Virus record (IMG/VR): IMGVR_UViG_3300033145_003233 | Coordinates: 248,001 to 312,000 of that record | Reading direction: 5' to 3' (one strand) | Origin: a virus | DNA: 64,000 nucleotides | Shown: in pieces, positions 24,049 to 32,404 of the stretch | Layout: each line of letters opens with the position of its first letter | How positions within the stretch are numbered: position 1 is the stretch's first letter | Notes under the pieces: generated by a model | Databases searched by the model: none | What the model saw: only the letters and a program-made list of their open reading frames with translations | What the model was told of the DNA's origin: nothing | Made by a program: the position numbers and the translations under genes

Positions 24049-25055
24049 TTTATTTTTTCAGTTAAAAAATCTATAATTTCCACATCATCTAATATATTTA
24101 TTTCTGACTCCCATATATATATTATATGATATCCATATTTTTCAGCATTTAATCTTTTTTTATCATCTCTTTTCCATATTTCTGATGCCAACTTATATCC
24201 ACCTGGATAATTTATTGCATCTTCCTTTTTATATAATAGAGGATTAGCATGCCAATAATCTCCATTAACCTCAATAATTATTTTTGATTTATTTATTTTA
24301 AAATCATAACTTTTTCTATTAATCCAAAACTGCCATACATAAGAAATATTCAACCACATCAAAGCTTTAGACACTCTAGTTTCTAATTTACTTTTAAAAA
24401 AATAAGATAAATTCTTACATCTTTTTTGTATTATCTCATTTTTTTGCTCATCTGTTAATGCTTTCCAATATCTTTTATAACCATCATTCATTGCTTTCAC
24501 GCGTTGCAGTTTTTCTTCTTTTGTTTTTCCATCCCAATATTTTTGTGTATTACCATATCTATTTGGTAAAGATTTTTTACCATATTTTGTCTTCATATAA
24601 TTATGTAACCACTGATAATATTCTTTGCTTTTCCAAATATTATCTACTCCATAATTCTTTATAAATGTTTCTTTCTTTTTGTCTTTTATGCTTTTTACTT
24701 TCGATACATTATCAACTCCATACTTTTTAATACATGTTTTTTTATATTTTTTTGCCCTACTATCTAAAGCATTAGATGTCCCTATGTCTCTTTTCTTAAT
24801 TTTAAAATAATCTAATAAAAATATAGTTTGATTATAGTTTAATTCATATTCTTTTTTAAAATCTGGAAGACTATATTTCTTAACGAGATATAGGTCTTCC
24901 ATCTCAGATTTAGTGAAATTATATTTCGTAATAAAACATATTTGTTTAAATTTTATTTCTTTTCTATCTAAATTTAACTCATTTTTATTTGCACAAAAAT
25001 AAATATGCCTACCATTTTGAGGTTTTATTTTTTGTTGACATACAAAACATTCCAT
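24045..25055 (-). CDS. Vsr-like homing endonuclease with repeated DNA-binding modules
   Basis: This 336-residue protein has a CxxC zinc knuckle near the start. Repeated KKYGVDNVSK/KNYGVDNIWK modules (about 112-150) follow, a DNA-contacting repeat seen in homing endonucleases. The C-terminal nuclease domain has SYDFKINKSKIIIEVNGDYW, then KKRLNAEKYGYHIIYIWE, which matches the Vsr/PD-(D/E)xK fold of the I-Bth0305I type. It is strongly AT-rich. It inserts between the MT-A70 block and small genes, as a mobile element would. A 12-bp hairpin lies just before its start. Confidence 0.8.
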   Translation of the reverse strand: MECFVCQQKIKPQNGRHIYFCANKNELNLDRKEIKFKQICFITKYNFTKSEMEDLYLVKKYSLPDFKKEYELNYNQTIFLLDYFKIKKRDIGTSNALDSRAKKYKKTCIKKYGVDNVSKVKSIKDKKKETFIKNYGVDNIWKSKEYYQWLHNYMKTKYGKKSLPNRYGNTQKYWDGKTKEEKLQRVKAMNDGYKRYWKALTDEQKNEIIQKRCKNLSYFFKSKLETRVSKALMWLNISYVWQFWINRKSYDFKINKSKIIIEVNGDYWHANPLLYKKEDAINYPGGYKLASEIWKRDDKKRLNAEKYGYHIIYIWESEINILDDVEIIDFLTEKIK

Positions 25056-25064
25056 TTTATTTCC

Positions 25065-25096
25065 CTTAATAATATAACTTACTATATACTATTAAG
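25065..25096 (-). promoter_or_regulatory. Hairpin in leader of Vsr-like endonuclease
   Basis: A 12-bp inverted repeat (minus strand CTTAATAGTATA, 8-base loop, TATATTATTAAG, one G-U) sits directly before GGAAATAAA and the ATG. The stem holds the AAG of the AAGGGA ribosome binding site, so it could dampen translation. Confidence 0.45.
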
Positions 25097-25139
25097 TAAA
25101 AAAATAGATATTCCTCTAATTTTTTAGTAATATTTTAAT

Positions 25140-25424
25140 TTATTCTTTATCTCTTAAAAACCTAATTATTCTTTCTCCTTCCGTTTTTTGGTCCTCCATC
25201 CATTGCCAGAATTCATCCCAAAAATCGATATAACAAATCATGCAAATACCCTTCACTCCATCTATTTTATGTTCTAATCTGAGAAAAAGAGAAAAATTAT
25301 TATCCATATTTTTCATGAACTCTCTATTAAAACCAGGAATGTCTTCTAGCAATTCTCGGGCCTGTTGGCCAGCTATCTTTAATTCACTATCATCATACTT
25401 CCTTTTACATTTTTTACATTTCAT
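25140..25424 (-). CDS. Small zinc-ribbon-like hypothetical protein
   Basis: These 94 residues start with a CxxC pair (CKKCKRKYDD) and have a second CxxC (GICMICYIDF), a likely zinc site. The middle is helical and the tail charged (WQWMEDQKTEGERIIRFL). Unknown function. Confidence 0.45.
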   Translation of the reverse strand: MKCKKCKRKYDDSELKIAGQQARELLEDIPGFNREFMKNMDNNFSLFLRLEHKIDGVKGICMICYIDFWDEFWQWMEDQKTEGERIIRFLRDKE

Positions 25425-25438
25425 TTTACCACCTTTTC

Positions 25439-25705
25439 CTAAATTATCTCCTTGTGAGCAACATTTAACTGTCCTATGAAATCTCCTATATCATCTAAAC
25501 ACCCCTTATTAAAAACAACAACATCTGCCATCACTATCTTTAATATAGGGGAAAAAACATATTGTCTCCAAGGAGCATACCACTGAACTCTTCCAAGTTC
25601 ATCTCCATTACTATTGCTTTTACAAGAATATACCTTTGTTTTAGGTTTTTTCTCTATTTCTACAAAATTAATATACTCATTTTTCATCTTCAAATCTTTC
25701 AGCAT
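25439..25705 (-). CDS. Conserved phage-type hypothetical protein
   Basis: The 88 residues contain FVEIEKKPKTKVYSCKS and GRVQWYAPWRQYVFSP, wording I associate with a small protein of unknown function found in many phages. It sits between two small genes with overlaps of 0-3 bases. No catalytic clue is visible. Confidence 0.5.
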   Translation of the reverse strand: MLKDLKMKNEYINFVEIEKKPKTKVYSCKSNSNGDELGRVQWYAPWRQYVFSPILKIVMADVVVFNKGCLDDIGDFIGQLNVAHKEII

Positions 25706-25707
25706 AA

Positions 25708-26109
25708 CTACTCTGGTATCTCACTTACCCATCCCTTCCTATATATAGAGGAAATTTTCGCACTGTCTGGAAATTTATTTTTTTTTTCTTCACAGATTTC
25801 GTTCCATGCTTCTTCACTAGGGCAGTCAAGCTCACCTCCATAACTCAATGGAGAAAGTTCTCTCCACATTTCAAGACTGAATATATGACAATCATAACAT
25901 GTAAAATCTCCGCTTACCCACATTGAAGGTTTCTTTTCTTCACAAAGCTGACAAATTCCCTTTATTGTTGCTTCTCTTCTTGCTTGCTGATATCTTTTTT
26001 CTTCATCTTTTTTTCTCGCTGTTTTTCTTCTTATATATTCTTCTGCTGTTTCAAAGATAAGAAGCTCAAATCTATTTTCTATTTCAAAGCCGTCCACTGT
26101 AATAATCAT
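25708..26109 (-). CDS. Zinc-binding hypothetical protein with FELLxFETAEE motif
   Basis: I took the start at 26109 (MIITVDG), which limits the overlap with the upstream gene; an ATG at 26148 exists. The protein has FELLIFETAEE near residue 15 and CQLCEEKK...CYDC, a four-Cys zinc site. The same FELLxFETAEE phrase begins the neighbour, so the two share an N-terminal module. Unknown function. Confidence 0.5.
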   Translation of the reverse strand: MIITVDGFEIENRFELLIFETAEEYIRRKTARKKDEEKRYQQARREATIKGICQLCEEKKPSMWVSGDFTCYDCHIFSLEMWRELSPLSYGGELDCPSEEAWNEICEEKKNKFPDSAKISSIYRKGWVSEIPE

Positions 26110-26440
26110 CCCATCTTTCTTGCCAATGTTCATTATATTGAGAATCACAAGTAGGGCATAGAAAATAAGATCTATTAGGATCTTCTAATGGCTCTTTATC
26201 TACGTCCCATGTATACATAGTCCTAGATGAAACCCATGATAGATTTTCTCTACCATGACACTCATAAAAATATCCTTCACAACAACCACTATTTTCTATC
26301 TCTTGTAGTTTTCTATTTCTTTCTGATTGTTCCCTATTTCTTCTATCTTTTTCCTCCTCAGCAGTTTCAAAAAGTAACAACTCAAACCTACTGTTTATAG
26401 GAAGCAAATAATAAGGATCTTCTTCCCACCAAAAATTCAT
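26084..26440 (-). CDS. Zinc-binding hypothetical protein, related N-terminus
   Basis: These 118 residues carry SRFELLLFETAEEEKD (about 17-32), almost identical to the neighbour's opening, then CCEGYFYEC and CPTCD as possible zinc ligands. The rest is acidic and Trp/Tyr-rich. It lies just downstream of ThyX. Unknown function. Confidence 0.5.
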   Translation of the reverse strand: MNFWWEEDPYYLLPINSRFELLLFETAEEEKDRRNREQSERNRKLQEIENSGCCEGYFYECHGRENLSWVSSRTMYTWDVDKEPLEDPNRSYFLCPTCDSQYNEHWQERWDDYYSGRL

Positions 26441-26444
26441 TATA

Positions 26445-27311
26445 TTATCCCAACCCCAATATTTCAGCTTTTTCTTTCCATTCTCTATTCTCTAATTTCC
26501 CCACTTTTTCAATTGTCTTTAAAGGCCCACCAGGAAAAAGAATTCTCCTTAATGCCAATACCTCATATCTTGTAAGCAACATACCTCCTCGATAAGGGCT
26601 ATAATCTTCCCACGCATCAGTAGCCCAAGGAACAATAGGCTTAATTAAATCTAAGATCGCATCAGCATATACTTGCACTTCTTGTTGAGCATGACTATCA
26701 CATCTCAAATCTAAAAAGTGAAGTAAATTTTTAAGGTCTATCTTCCAGTACCACTCTGTATAAATGTTTAGGGGAAGAGTCATCCTGGCCTGTTCTCTAA
26801 CTAAGTCCCTTTCAAGAAAATCTTTATACAACTCATAAGCACCCAGGGAGGTTCCATCCAACATATCGATAATATTATCTGCTTCCTTCCCTTCAATTCT
26901 GCCCTCAGACCCTTGCTTATTGATAGCAGATTGTTTCCTGATGTTATCTGTTGCTGGAATATAAAATTCATCTGGCATTTCAGAGTACCTACCGCTTAAC
27001 TCATTTATAGAAGCAGTTCTATGACGCACAATCTGCCTTGCCACGAAGATAGGTAATTTCATGTGAAATTTGAATGTCACCATTTCAAAAGGAGAAGTAT
27101 GATTATGTCTTAATAGATATCTAATAAGAATTTTATCATCAGTGATGGTCTTAGTTCCTCTCTGATAACTACATCTAGCAGCCTCTGCTATAGCATGATC
27201 AGCAGTATCTTCCCCATCACGTATCTGCCTTGGCATACAGTCCACTAGCTTAACATAACCCTTATCAAGACACCTAATATCTGTTACCCTACCACTCATA
27301 ATATCCAGCAT
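26445..27311 (-). CDS. thyX: Flavin-dependent thymidylate synthase
   Basis: This 288-residue protein has the ThyX signature RHRTASINELSGRY (96-109), matching RHRxxSxNxxSxRY. A preceding HTSPFEMVTFKFHMKLPIF places the flavin and dUMP contacts. It makes dTMP from dUMP using methylene-tetrahydrofolate and NADPH, consistent with the dCMP deaminase that supplies dUMP. The start at 27311 has GGAG 7 bases upstream. A phage-type promoter lies about 40 bases upstream. Confidence 0.95.
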   Translation of the reverse strand: MLDIMSGRVTDIRCLDKGYVKLVDCMPRQIRDGEDTADHAIAEAARCSYQRGTKTITDDKILIRYLLRHNHTSPFEMVTFKFHMKLPIFVARQIVRHRTASINELSGRYSEMPDEFYIPATDNIRKQSAINKQGSEGRIEGKEADNIIDMLDGTSLGAYELYKDFLERDLVREQARMTLPLNIYTEWYWKIDLKNLLHFLDLRCDSHAQQEVQVYADAILDLIKPIVPWATDAWEDYSPYRGGMLLTRYEVLALRRILFPGGPLKTIEKVGKLENREWKEKAEILGLG

Positions 27312-27348
27312 AACTTATCTCCATTTTAATTAACTATATATTCTCTAC

Positions 27349-27376
27349 ATTCTACCGTATTTATTTTCACTTTCAC
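27349..27376 (-). promoter_or_regulatory. Phage-type promoter P6 for thyX
   Basis: GTGAAAGTGAAA (27376-27365) replaces the usual TTGAAA start, with a TAGAAT -10 at 27354-27349 (spacer 16). It lies in the divergent space between thyX and the response regulators. Confidence 0.6.
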
Positions 27377-27449
27377 ATAAAAAAAGGTTTTAAGCTATAA
27401 ATATTGAAGTTATATTTATCATCCCATGGATTATATAAGGATATAACTA

Positions 27450-27923
27450 ATGAATATAAAGAGATTTACGGTACTTTCTATAGAAGATAATAAACCCGAT
27501 TTTGTTCTTTTAGAAAAAGCTTTGAACAAGATTGAGGGTCTTTCTCTTGATATTATTAATATCCCCAGCGGAGAAAAATCACTAGATTTTATATACAAAA
27601 AAGGGGAATACACAGAAGCCACTACTCCTGATTTAATTATTTTAGATATTAATTTACCCCTTTTAGATGGTCAAGAAATATTAAAAATCTTAAAAGAAGA
27701 TAAAAAGTATAGAATAATACCTGTCATCATGTTTAGCACTTCTGACAACGAAAAAGATATAAAAAAATCCTATGGCCTATATGCCAATTCTTACATAACT
27801 AAAACATTTGATATTAATGAATTATTCAGAAAAATAGCCGACATGGGAGAATACTGGTTAAAAACCAGTGAAATCCCAAATCTGAATAATATTTGTATTG
27901 TACAAAAAAACAATAAAAATTAA
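27450..27923 (+). CDS. Single-domain response regulator (REC), Rcp1-like
   Basis: This 157-residue protein has the receiver acid pair (SIEDNKPD, 10-17) and phosphoacceptor Asp66 in LIILDINLPLLDG. Then come the FSTSD Thr/Ser switch and YITKTF with the conserved Lys. No DNA-binding output domain follows. It is on the plus strand with AAGGA before ATG. The closest wording is Rcp1-type regulators that pair with bacteriophytochrome-like kinases of the SHDLQEPL type, such as the kinase at 32.4 kb. It ends just before the second regulator. Confidence 0.85.
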   Translation: MNIKRFTVLSIEDNKPDFVLLEKALNKIEGLSLDIINIPSGEKSLDFIYKKGEYTEATTPDLIILDINLPLLDGQEILKILKEDKKYRIIPVIMFSTSDNEKDIKKSYGLYANSYITKTFDINELFRKIADMGEYWLKTSEIPNLNNICIVQKNNKN

Positions 27924-27933
27924 GGAGAAAAAA

Positions 27934-28350
27934 ATGAAGATATTAGTAATAGATGATAGCAGAGAAGATAGGGATCTCATAATCACTCATATAAAAAAAT
28001 CTCAAAGAAGAGAAAAAATCACCACTGACGAAAGCAACTGCTTAGAAGATGCTCTTAAAAAAATTAAATTAAATAATTATGACGTTATTATTTTAGATTT
28101 GATTCTCCCAGAAAGCGATGGCATAGAAACTGTTAAAAATATTGTAAGACATCTTAAAGAAACAAATAAAAATATACCCATAGTTATCCTAACAGGAGTG
28201 GAAGACTACAAGGTAGGAAGAGAAGCAAGACTTTTAGGAATAAAAGATTATCTTATCAAAGACGAAATTCAAGAAAAAGATCTAACAAGAGCATTGAGTT
28301 TTGCTATTCGAGGAAATCATACCAAAAAAAGATTTCTATCATCTGCATAA
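27934..28350 (+). CDS. Single-domain response regulator (REC), second
   Basis: I placed the start at 27934 (MKILVIDD), preceded by AAGGAG; an open frame starts 36 bases earlier. The 138 residues have acid pair DD (7-8), phosphoacceptor Asp55 (VIILDLILPESDG), VILTGVED and YLIKDE with Lys. There is no output domain. It is co-transcribed with the first regulator. Both could be phosphorylated by the encoded histidine kinase or by host kinases. Confidence 0.85.
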   Translation: MKILVIDDSREDRDLIITHIKKSQRREKITTDESNCLEDALKKIKLNNYDVIILDLILPESDGIETVKNIVRHLKETNKNIPIVILTGVEDYKVGREARLLGIKDYLIKDEIQEKDLTRALSFAIRGNHTKKRFLSSA

Positions 28351-28381
28351 ATATAGGGCCATTAATGTAATGGCCCTATAT
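28351..28381. terminator. Bidirectional hairpin terminator
   Basis: A perfect 13-bp stem (ATATAGGGCCATT / AATGGCCCTATAT) with a 5-base loop lies exactly between the convergent ends of the second response regulator and the 386-residue gene. Confidence 0.8.
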
Positions 28382-28383
28382 CT

Positions 28384-29544
28384 TTAACTACCTACTTTTA
28401 AATCTTCCATAAATCCCTCTTTTTTCTCTTCCCTCTTCCCAGCTTTTAAGATTTTTTTCAAAGTTGCTTGATCACAATAATTTATGTAAATCATCCCCGC
28501 AGGTTCTTTGTCCCAGTGACCTATCTTCTTAGGATCATCATAAATATCTTGTTTAATTAATGCTCCTGCTCCTATCTCTAACTGTTTAACAGGAGTGATC
28601 TTCCTAACATTTGATGCCGCTTGAGGAGCTACATTACCTTTCTTCATTTTGAACTTAGCACTAGTGTTACTACTACTAGAAACTGACGAGGAAGGAGAAG
28701 ATGAACATCCGGAACTAGACACACCTTTCCCATATGCACCACCCACAGATTGCCCACATGCACCACCCACATAACCTATAAAAGGAGGATGACTCCCAAG
28801 GCTTTTTAAATTGCTGCTCATATCCATATCATCCACTGATAAACAATCTAAAGTACCTTCAAACGTATTGTTTGAAATAAGATCGTTATATGCTCCCCTT
28901 GTTGGAGCAGGCTTTGGTTGAGGCTTCTTTTCTTTACTCAGATAAAAAGCCACTCCTATAGCAAAAACTCTTTCTTTTCCTATTAATTGAGCAGCTATCC
29001 CCCTCATTTCTTCACTGGTAAAAATATATTGTCTTATTTTTCCGTCAGGAGCACGGAAGCCATCAAGCCACAACCCTCCGTAAGGAGTCCCAGTATTACA
29101 AATGTAATTTTGTCCTGGCCACTTAAAACCACATTTTTCACAGAATCTATCCTGTTTAAAATTAACCTTATGAACAGGACATTTCTTTTTATATTTTTCT
29201 AAGCGAAGAGGCTTCTTGCCAACCATCTTTTGTCCCGTAATCGGATTAACTCCCTGAATTGAGATGACGATTGCAACATCATGAGTATGACGAGTACACT
29301 GGTTAAAATCAAGCCACATTCCATGATCTTCTTCAACACCCACGAAATAGCTACTAGCCATATCTGAGCCATGCATCCAGGTAGAAGGGCACCCAGGATA
29401 TTCATCCACAGGATAAACAGTTTGTACAGCGTATGGAGGTAAATTTTGAGCTACTTCTTCTCCATCAGAAAACCAACTATCTACCTTACGAGGCATATTA
29501 AAAGAACATACTAAATCTTTTTTAACTGACATATTATTTGACAT
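28384..29544 (-). CDS. Conserved large protein of unknown function with internal zinc ribbon
   Basis: This 386-residue protein contains a long well-formed N-terminal region with VDEYPGCPSTWMHGSD and EEDHGMWLDFN, and a zinc ribbon CPVHK...CEKCGFKWPGQNYIC near 140-170. A Gly/Ser/Cys-rich linker near 270-300 precedes a C-terminal basic region. It looks enzymatic or regulatory rather than structural, but I could not assign it. It is paired with the 292-residue gene upstream from promoter P7, with a hairpin between them. Confidence 0.6.
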   Translation of the reverse strand: MSNNMSVKKDLVCSFNMPRKVDSWFSDGEEVAQNLPPYAVQTVYPVDEYPGCPSTWMHGSDMASSYFVGVEEDHGMWLDFNQCTRHTHDVAIVISIQGVNPITGQKMVGKKPLRLEKYKKKCPVHKVNFKQDRFCEKCGFKWPGQNYICNTGTPYGGLWLDGFRAPDGKIRQYIFTSEEMRGIAAQLIGKERVFAIGVAFYLSKEKKPQPKPAPTRGAYNDLISNNTFEGTLDCLSVDDMDMSSNLKSLGSHPPFIGYVGGACGQSVGGAYGKGVSSSGCSSSPSSSVSSSSNTSAKFKMKKGNVAPQAASNVRKITPVKQLEIGAGALIKQDIYDDPKKIGHWDKEPAGMIYINYCDQATLKKILKAGKREEKKEGFMEDLKVGS

Positions 29545-29568
29545 ATTATTTCTCCTTTAATCGAAAAT

Positions 29569-29593
29569 AGGTGGACAGACCAGCTGCCCACCT
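29569..29593 (-). terminator. Hairpin between the two unknown genes
   Basis: The minus strand has AGGTGGGCAG, loop CTGGT, CTGTCCACCT (10 bp with one G-U), then ATTTT. It lies about 25 bases upstream of the 386-residue gene's start and may act as a partial terminator that sets its level. Confidence 0.55.
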
Positions 29594-29609
29594 ACCGATT
29601 CAACGGTTA

Positions 29610-30488
29610 TTAACACTCTATGTTGTCGCCAAAAGGCTGATTACCGCGATCAGATTTTCCGCTGCCTCCGAGTTTCATCTTAAGCAATGGAAGACTTCCA
29701 GTTTTTGATAACTCATCAAACTCCAAGGAAGCCTGAGGATATCTGCTTCTTAGGGTGTCTAAGGTACAACTTTTAGTCATCACCCTATCAAGAATATCAT
29801 TTGCATCAGCAGCAGCTTCAACACAAATCTCTTCAGTTCTCTCAACAGCTATCCACAGCAACTGACGAATATCCATAGAAACACCATCCCATGAACGACC
29901 TGTCTGATCGCATGTCTCGCCGGAACGTAATGACCTTCCTGGATAAATAGGATTCTCATTTGCATAAGAATCTGGACGGTCCCCTACTCTATACGTAGCA
30001 GTAGGCCTTCCCCCTACAAAAGCACGATCAACTTCTGGCAAATTGTTTTCCAAGTCCTCTAATAATTTAGCTGACTCTTCCACAACCACCTTGCCATCGT
30101 TATCAAAGATAATAAAACATTTCCCTTCGGAACGCTCTTTTAATCTTTTACCGACAGCATTCTTCACATCTTTTGGATTGTAACGTTCCAAAAGCCCTCT
30201 TGCATCCATGCCATTAGCCTTTCTTTCAGAGACATAACCGGATTTCTTTGTACTTCCGTTGTCTGCCTGCCGAAACATATGGGCCAAGCTCCGTGCCATT
30301 ATCTTAGGAATACCGCAACTCTGCAAGTCTTCCCAGCTAACAGCTTTTAACGTTTGTTCTGATGTCCCGCCTAACTTACGCAGACTTTGCAAAAAATTAT
30401 CAAAGTCTATCTTATCGGGGGCATCAACAGTGGAATTGTGCTCATCTATAACCTGACGAGCGGATTGGATCTTTGAATCAAAACTCAT
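29610..30488 (-). CDS. Unknown protein, partner of the 386-residue gene
   Basis: These 292 residues have a helical N-terminal region (GTSEQTLKAVSWEDLQSCGI...MARSLAHMFRQ, about 40-75) resembling small all-helical adaptor domains of bacterial conflict systems, a weak resemblance only. The middle is acidic with VFDNDGKVVVEES-like and GGRPTATYRVGDRP segments. No catalytic signature is certain. The promoter is about 120 bases upstream, leaving a long leader with simple repeats. Confidence 0.5.
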   Translation of the reverse strand: MSFDSKIQSARQVIDEHNSTVDAPDKIDFDNFLQSLRKLGGTSEQTLKAVSWEDLQSCGIPKIMARSLAHMFRQADNGSTKKSGYVSERKANGMDARGLLERYNPKDVKNAVGKRLKERSEGKCFIIFDNDGKVVVEESAKLLEDLENNLPEVDRAFVGGRPTATYRVGDRPDSYANENPIYPGRSLRSGETCDQTGRSWDGVSMDIRQLLWIAVERTEEICVEAAADANDILDRVMTKSCTLDTLRSRYPQASLEFDELSKTGSLPLLKMKLGGSGKSDRGNQPFGDNIEC

Positions 30489-30496
30489 TTGAATCT

Positions 30497-30553
30497 CCTT
30501 TACTCTAACTCTAAACTACTAACTAACTAACTAACTCTAACTCTAAACTCTAC
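30497..30553 (-). repeat. Simple TAACTAAC/CTCTAACT repeat in leader
   Basis: The 5' leader of the 292-residue gene contains short imperfect tandem copies of CTAA and CTCTAA units on the plus strand (about 57 bases). It could vary in length by slippage. No open frame crosses it. Confidence 0.5.
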
Positions 30554-30610
30554 GTAGCAGAACAACTACCACTATATTAACTATTCGACAAGAATAGCTC
30601 AACTCCTTTA

Positions 30611-30639
30611 ATTATACCAGATAATCTTTCACTTTTCAA
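30611..30639 (-). promoter_or_regulatory. Phage-type promoter P7
   Basis: TTGAAA (30639-30634) is fused to AGTGAAAG and TATAAT lies at 30616-30611, spacer 17. It drives the two unknown genes at 29.6-30.5 and 28.4-29.5 kb after a leader of about 116 bases. Confidence 0.75.
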
Positions 30640-30652
30640 GAAAAAATAAAAA

Positions 30653-30832
30653 TTATGCCCAATCTAAATTTTCTGGGTCTGTTGGAATCCCCTTCCCTAT
30701 ACTAAACCCATAATCTACTAGTATAAACCGATCATTCCATGAGTGAATAAGCCCACGTTGTCTTAATCCTCCATCATCAAAAATGACATCCTTCATTTTA
30801 TCCTTTTTTGTAAGTTCTTTAATGTCAATCAT
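30653..30832 (-). CDS. Small hypothetical protein, apparently leaderless
   Basis: With ATG at 30832 (MIDIKELTKK) this is 59 residues. The ATG is 7 bases beyond the -10 of promoter P8, exactly where transcription should start, so the mRNA would have no leader. The protein has a hydrophobic C-terminal half (RFILVDYGFSIGKG). No family was recognised. A longer open frame exists upstream through the promoter. Confidence 0.45.
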   Translation of the reverse strand: MIDIKELTKKDKMKDVIFDDGGLRQRGLIHSWNDRFILVDYGFSIGKGIPTDPENLDWA

Positions 30833-30838
30833 ATAGAC

Positions 30839-30866
30839 ATTATAGCATATTATTTTCACTTTTCAA
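30839..30866 (-). promoter_or_regulatory. Phage-type promoter P8
   Basis: TTGAAA (30866-30861) is fused to AGTGAAAA and TATAAT lies at 30844-30839, spacer 16. It overlaps the end of the glycosyltransferase-like gene and starts transcription at or next to the ATG of the small gene. Confidence 0.72.
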
Positions 30867-31632
30867 GAGAATTTATAAAAGGATGATCTCTCCAAAAGAT
30901 ATGATTCTTATTTATCTTATCCTTAAAATTCTCCATCATGTCCCTATATTTAAAAGAACGAGGTTTTTTATATTTATGACTTGAAGAGAAATTCCATGAA
31001 GTCAAAAAAGACACGTCCCTTTTTTCTAATAAAGAAGATATGCATATCTTATCAAGATACCTATATATATTAGTCCTTTGATATTCGGCCTTTCGTTTAT
31101 TTTTATATCGTATTTTATCACAATATAATATATGATTATCAAAAAACAATATTGTAATATTTAAACAAACATAAGCAGTCCACCACCAAGAAATATCATC
31201 AAAACCTAGAAATGTGGGAAAACATAAATCTATTATATCTCTATGAAAAGCAAGCACAGCCGTATCATATGTTGTAAATTTTTGATGGAAACGATAAGCA
31301 AGAGTTCCAACGGCAGGCTCATATTCTATTAAGAAATCATCAAACACTTTCCATGGGTTTTTGCCCCTGTCTTCTGAATACTTCTTTTCCCGTATGAATA
31401 ATTCCAGGTCATCATCTAAAACGACATAATATAAATATTTTTTAGGAACGGCCTCTATCAACTTATTCCTACCCTCCCAAACAGTACTATCAGGAAAGAA
31501 TATATTATTCTTATGTTCTACAGGTCTCTTCCAAGAATGTATATAAACATCTCTCCCCATATCCTCTAATATTTTGACATAATCCGGAATGTAGTCGGGT
31601 GTTTGAACTAAATATGCAATGTTATTATCCAT
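30856..31632 (-). CDS. Glycosyltransferase-like protein (tandem copy 1)
   Basis: This 258-residue protein is a close paralogue of the next gene. Both start with (V/I)QTPDYIPDYVKILEDMGR, then FFP(D/E)ST.WEG.NKL, then a short acidic cluster (LDDDLEL here, VEDDVEL there). The acidic cluster after a strand suggests a GT-A-type DxD site. Trp-rich segments (GFDDISWWW) follow. It probably arose by duplication. The acceptor is unknown. Confidence 0.5.
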   Translation of the reverse strand: MDNNIAYLVQTPDYIPDYVKILEDMGRDVYIHSWKRPVEHKNNIFFPDSTVWEGRNKLIEAVPKKYLYYVVLDDDLELFIREKKYSEDRGKNPWKVFDDFLIEYEPAVGTLAYRFHQKFTTYDTAVLAFHRDIIDLCFPTFLGFDDISWWWTAYVCLNITILFFDNHILYCDKIRYKNKRKAEYQRTNIYRYLDKICISSLLEKRDVSFLTSWNFSSSHKYKKPRSFKYRDMMENFKDKINKNHIFWRDHPFINSLEK

Positions 31633-32404
31633 TAATAAAAGGATGGTCCTTCCAAAAAATATGATTTTTATCTACTCTATTTTTAAAATTCTCAGCCATC
31701 TTCGCATAGTCTCCTAAACGAAATTTCTCTGGCGGGAGAAATAAAGTTGGATATTCCTGTTCATGATAAAAAACACGTTTGAAATTATCTTTGTCCTCTT
31801 TATACAAAAAAGATTTCTTCCATACATTATTAAACAACCTATTAGAATAAGCCCTGCAATATTCTCTACCTAATTTATTCGCGAATTCTAATCCATCACA
31901 ATAATACACATACAAGTAAAAAGCATAAATAAGAGTTATTATATGCATAGATCCAGTCCACCACCATGAGAGATTATCAAAGCCGGTATATACAGGGAAA
32001 CCCACTTTCATAACATCCTTATGATAAGCCAAAATTGATCCTTCACACCTAACTCTTTTTCGAGTAACCTCATAAGCTATAGTCCCTACAGCAGGTTTAT
32101 ATTCAATTAAAAAATGCTCGAATACTTCCCACGGATTTTTATTTTTAAAACATCTACCTTCCTTAATATATAATTCAACATCATCTTCCACAGAAATATA
32201 ATATAGATATTTCTTAGGTACTATTTCTGCCAATTTATTTTTTCCCTCCCAGCATGTGCTCTCTGGAAAGAATATATTATTTTTATGTTCTAATGGCTTC
32301 TTAAAAGAAAGTAGATACACATCTCTACCCATATCCTCTAATATTTTGACATAATCGGGAATGTAATCTGGAGTTTGTATAAGATATGCTATATCTTGCT
32401 TCAT
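31625..32404 (-). CDS. Glycosyltransferase-like protein (tandem copy 2)
   Basis: These 259 residues are strongly similar to the downstream copy across the whole length, including PDYIPDYVKILEDMGRDVY, KYLYYISVEDDVEL and TGFDNLSWWW. The two genes overlap by 8 bases. Keeping two copies suggests distinct acceptors or redundancy. The enzyme class is inferred from pattern only. Confidence 0.5.
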   Translation of the reverse strand: MKQDIAYLIQTPDYIPDYVKILEDMGRDVYLLSFKKPLEHKNNIFFPESTCWEGKNKLAEIVPKKYLYYISVEDDVELYIKEGRCFKNKNPWEVFEHFLIEYKPAVGTIAYEVTRKRVRCEGSILAYHKDVMKVGFPVYTGFDNLSWWWTGSMHIITLIYAFYLYVYYCDGLEFANKLGREYCRAYSNRLFNNVWKKSFLYKEDKDNFKRVFYHEQEYPTLFLPPEKFRLGDYAKMAENFKNRVDKNHIFWKDHPFING

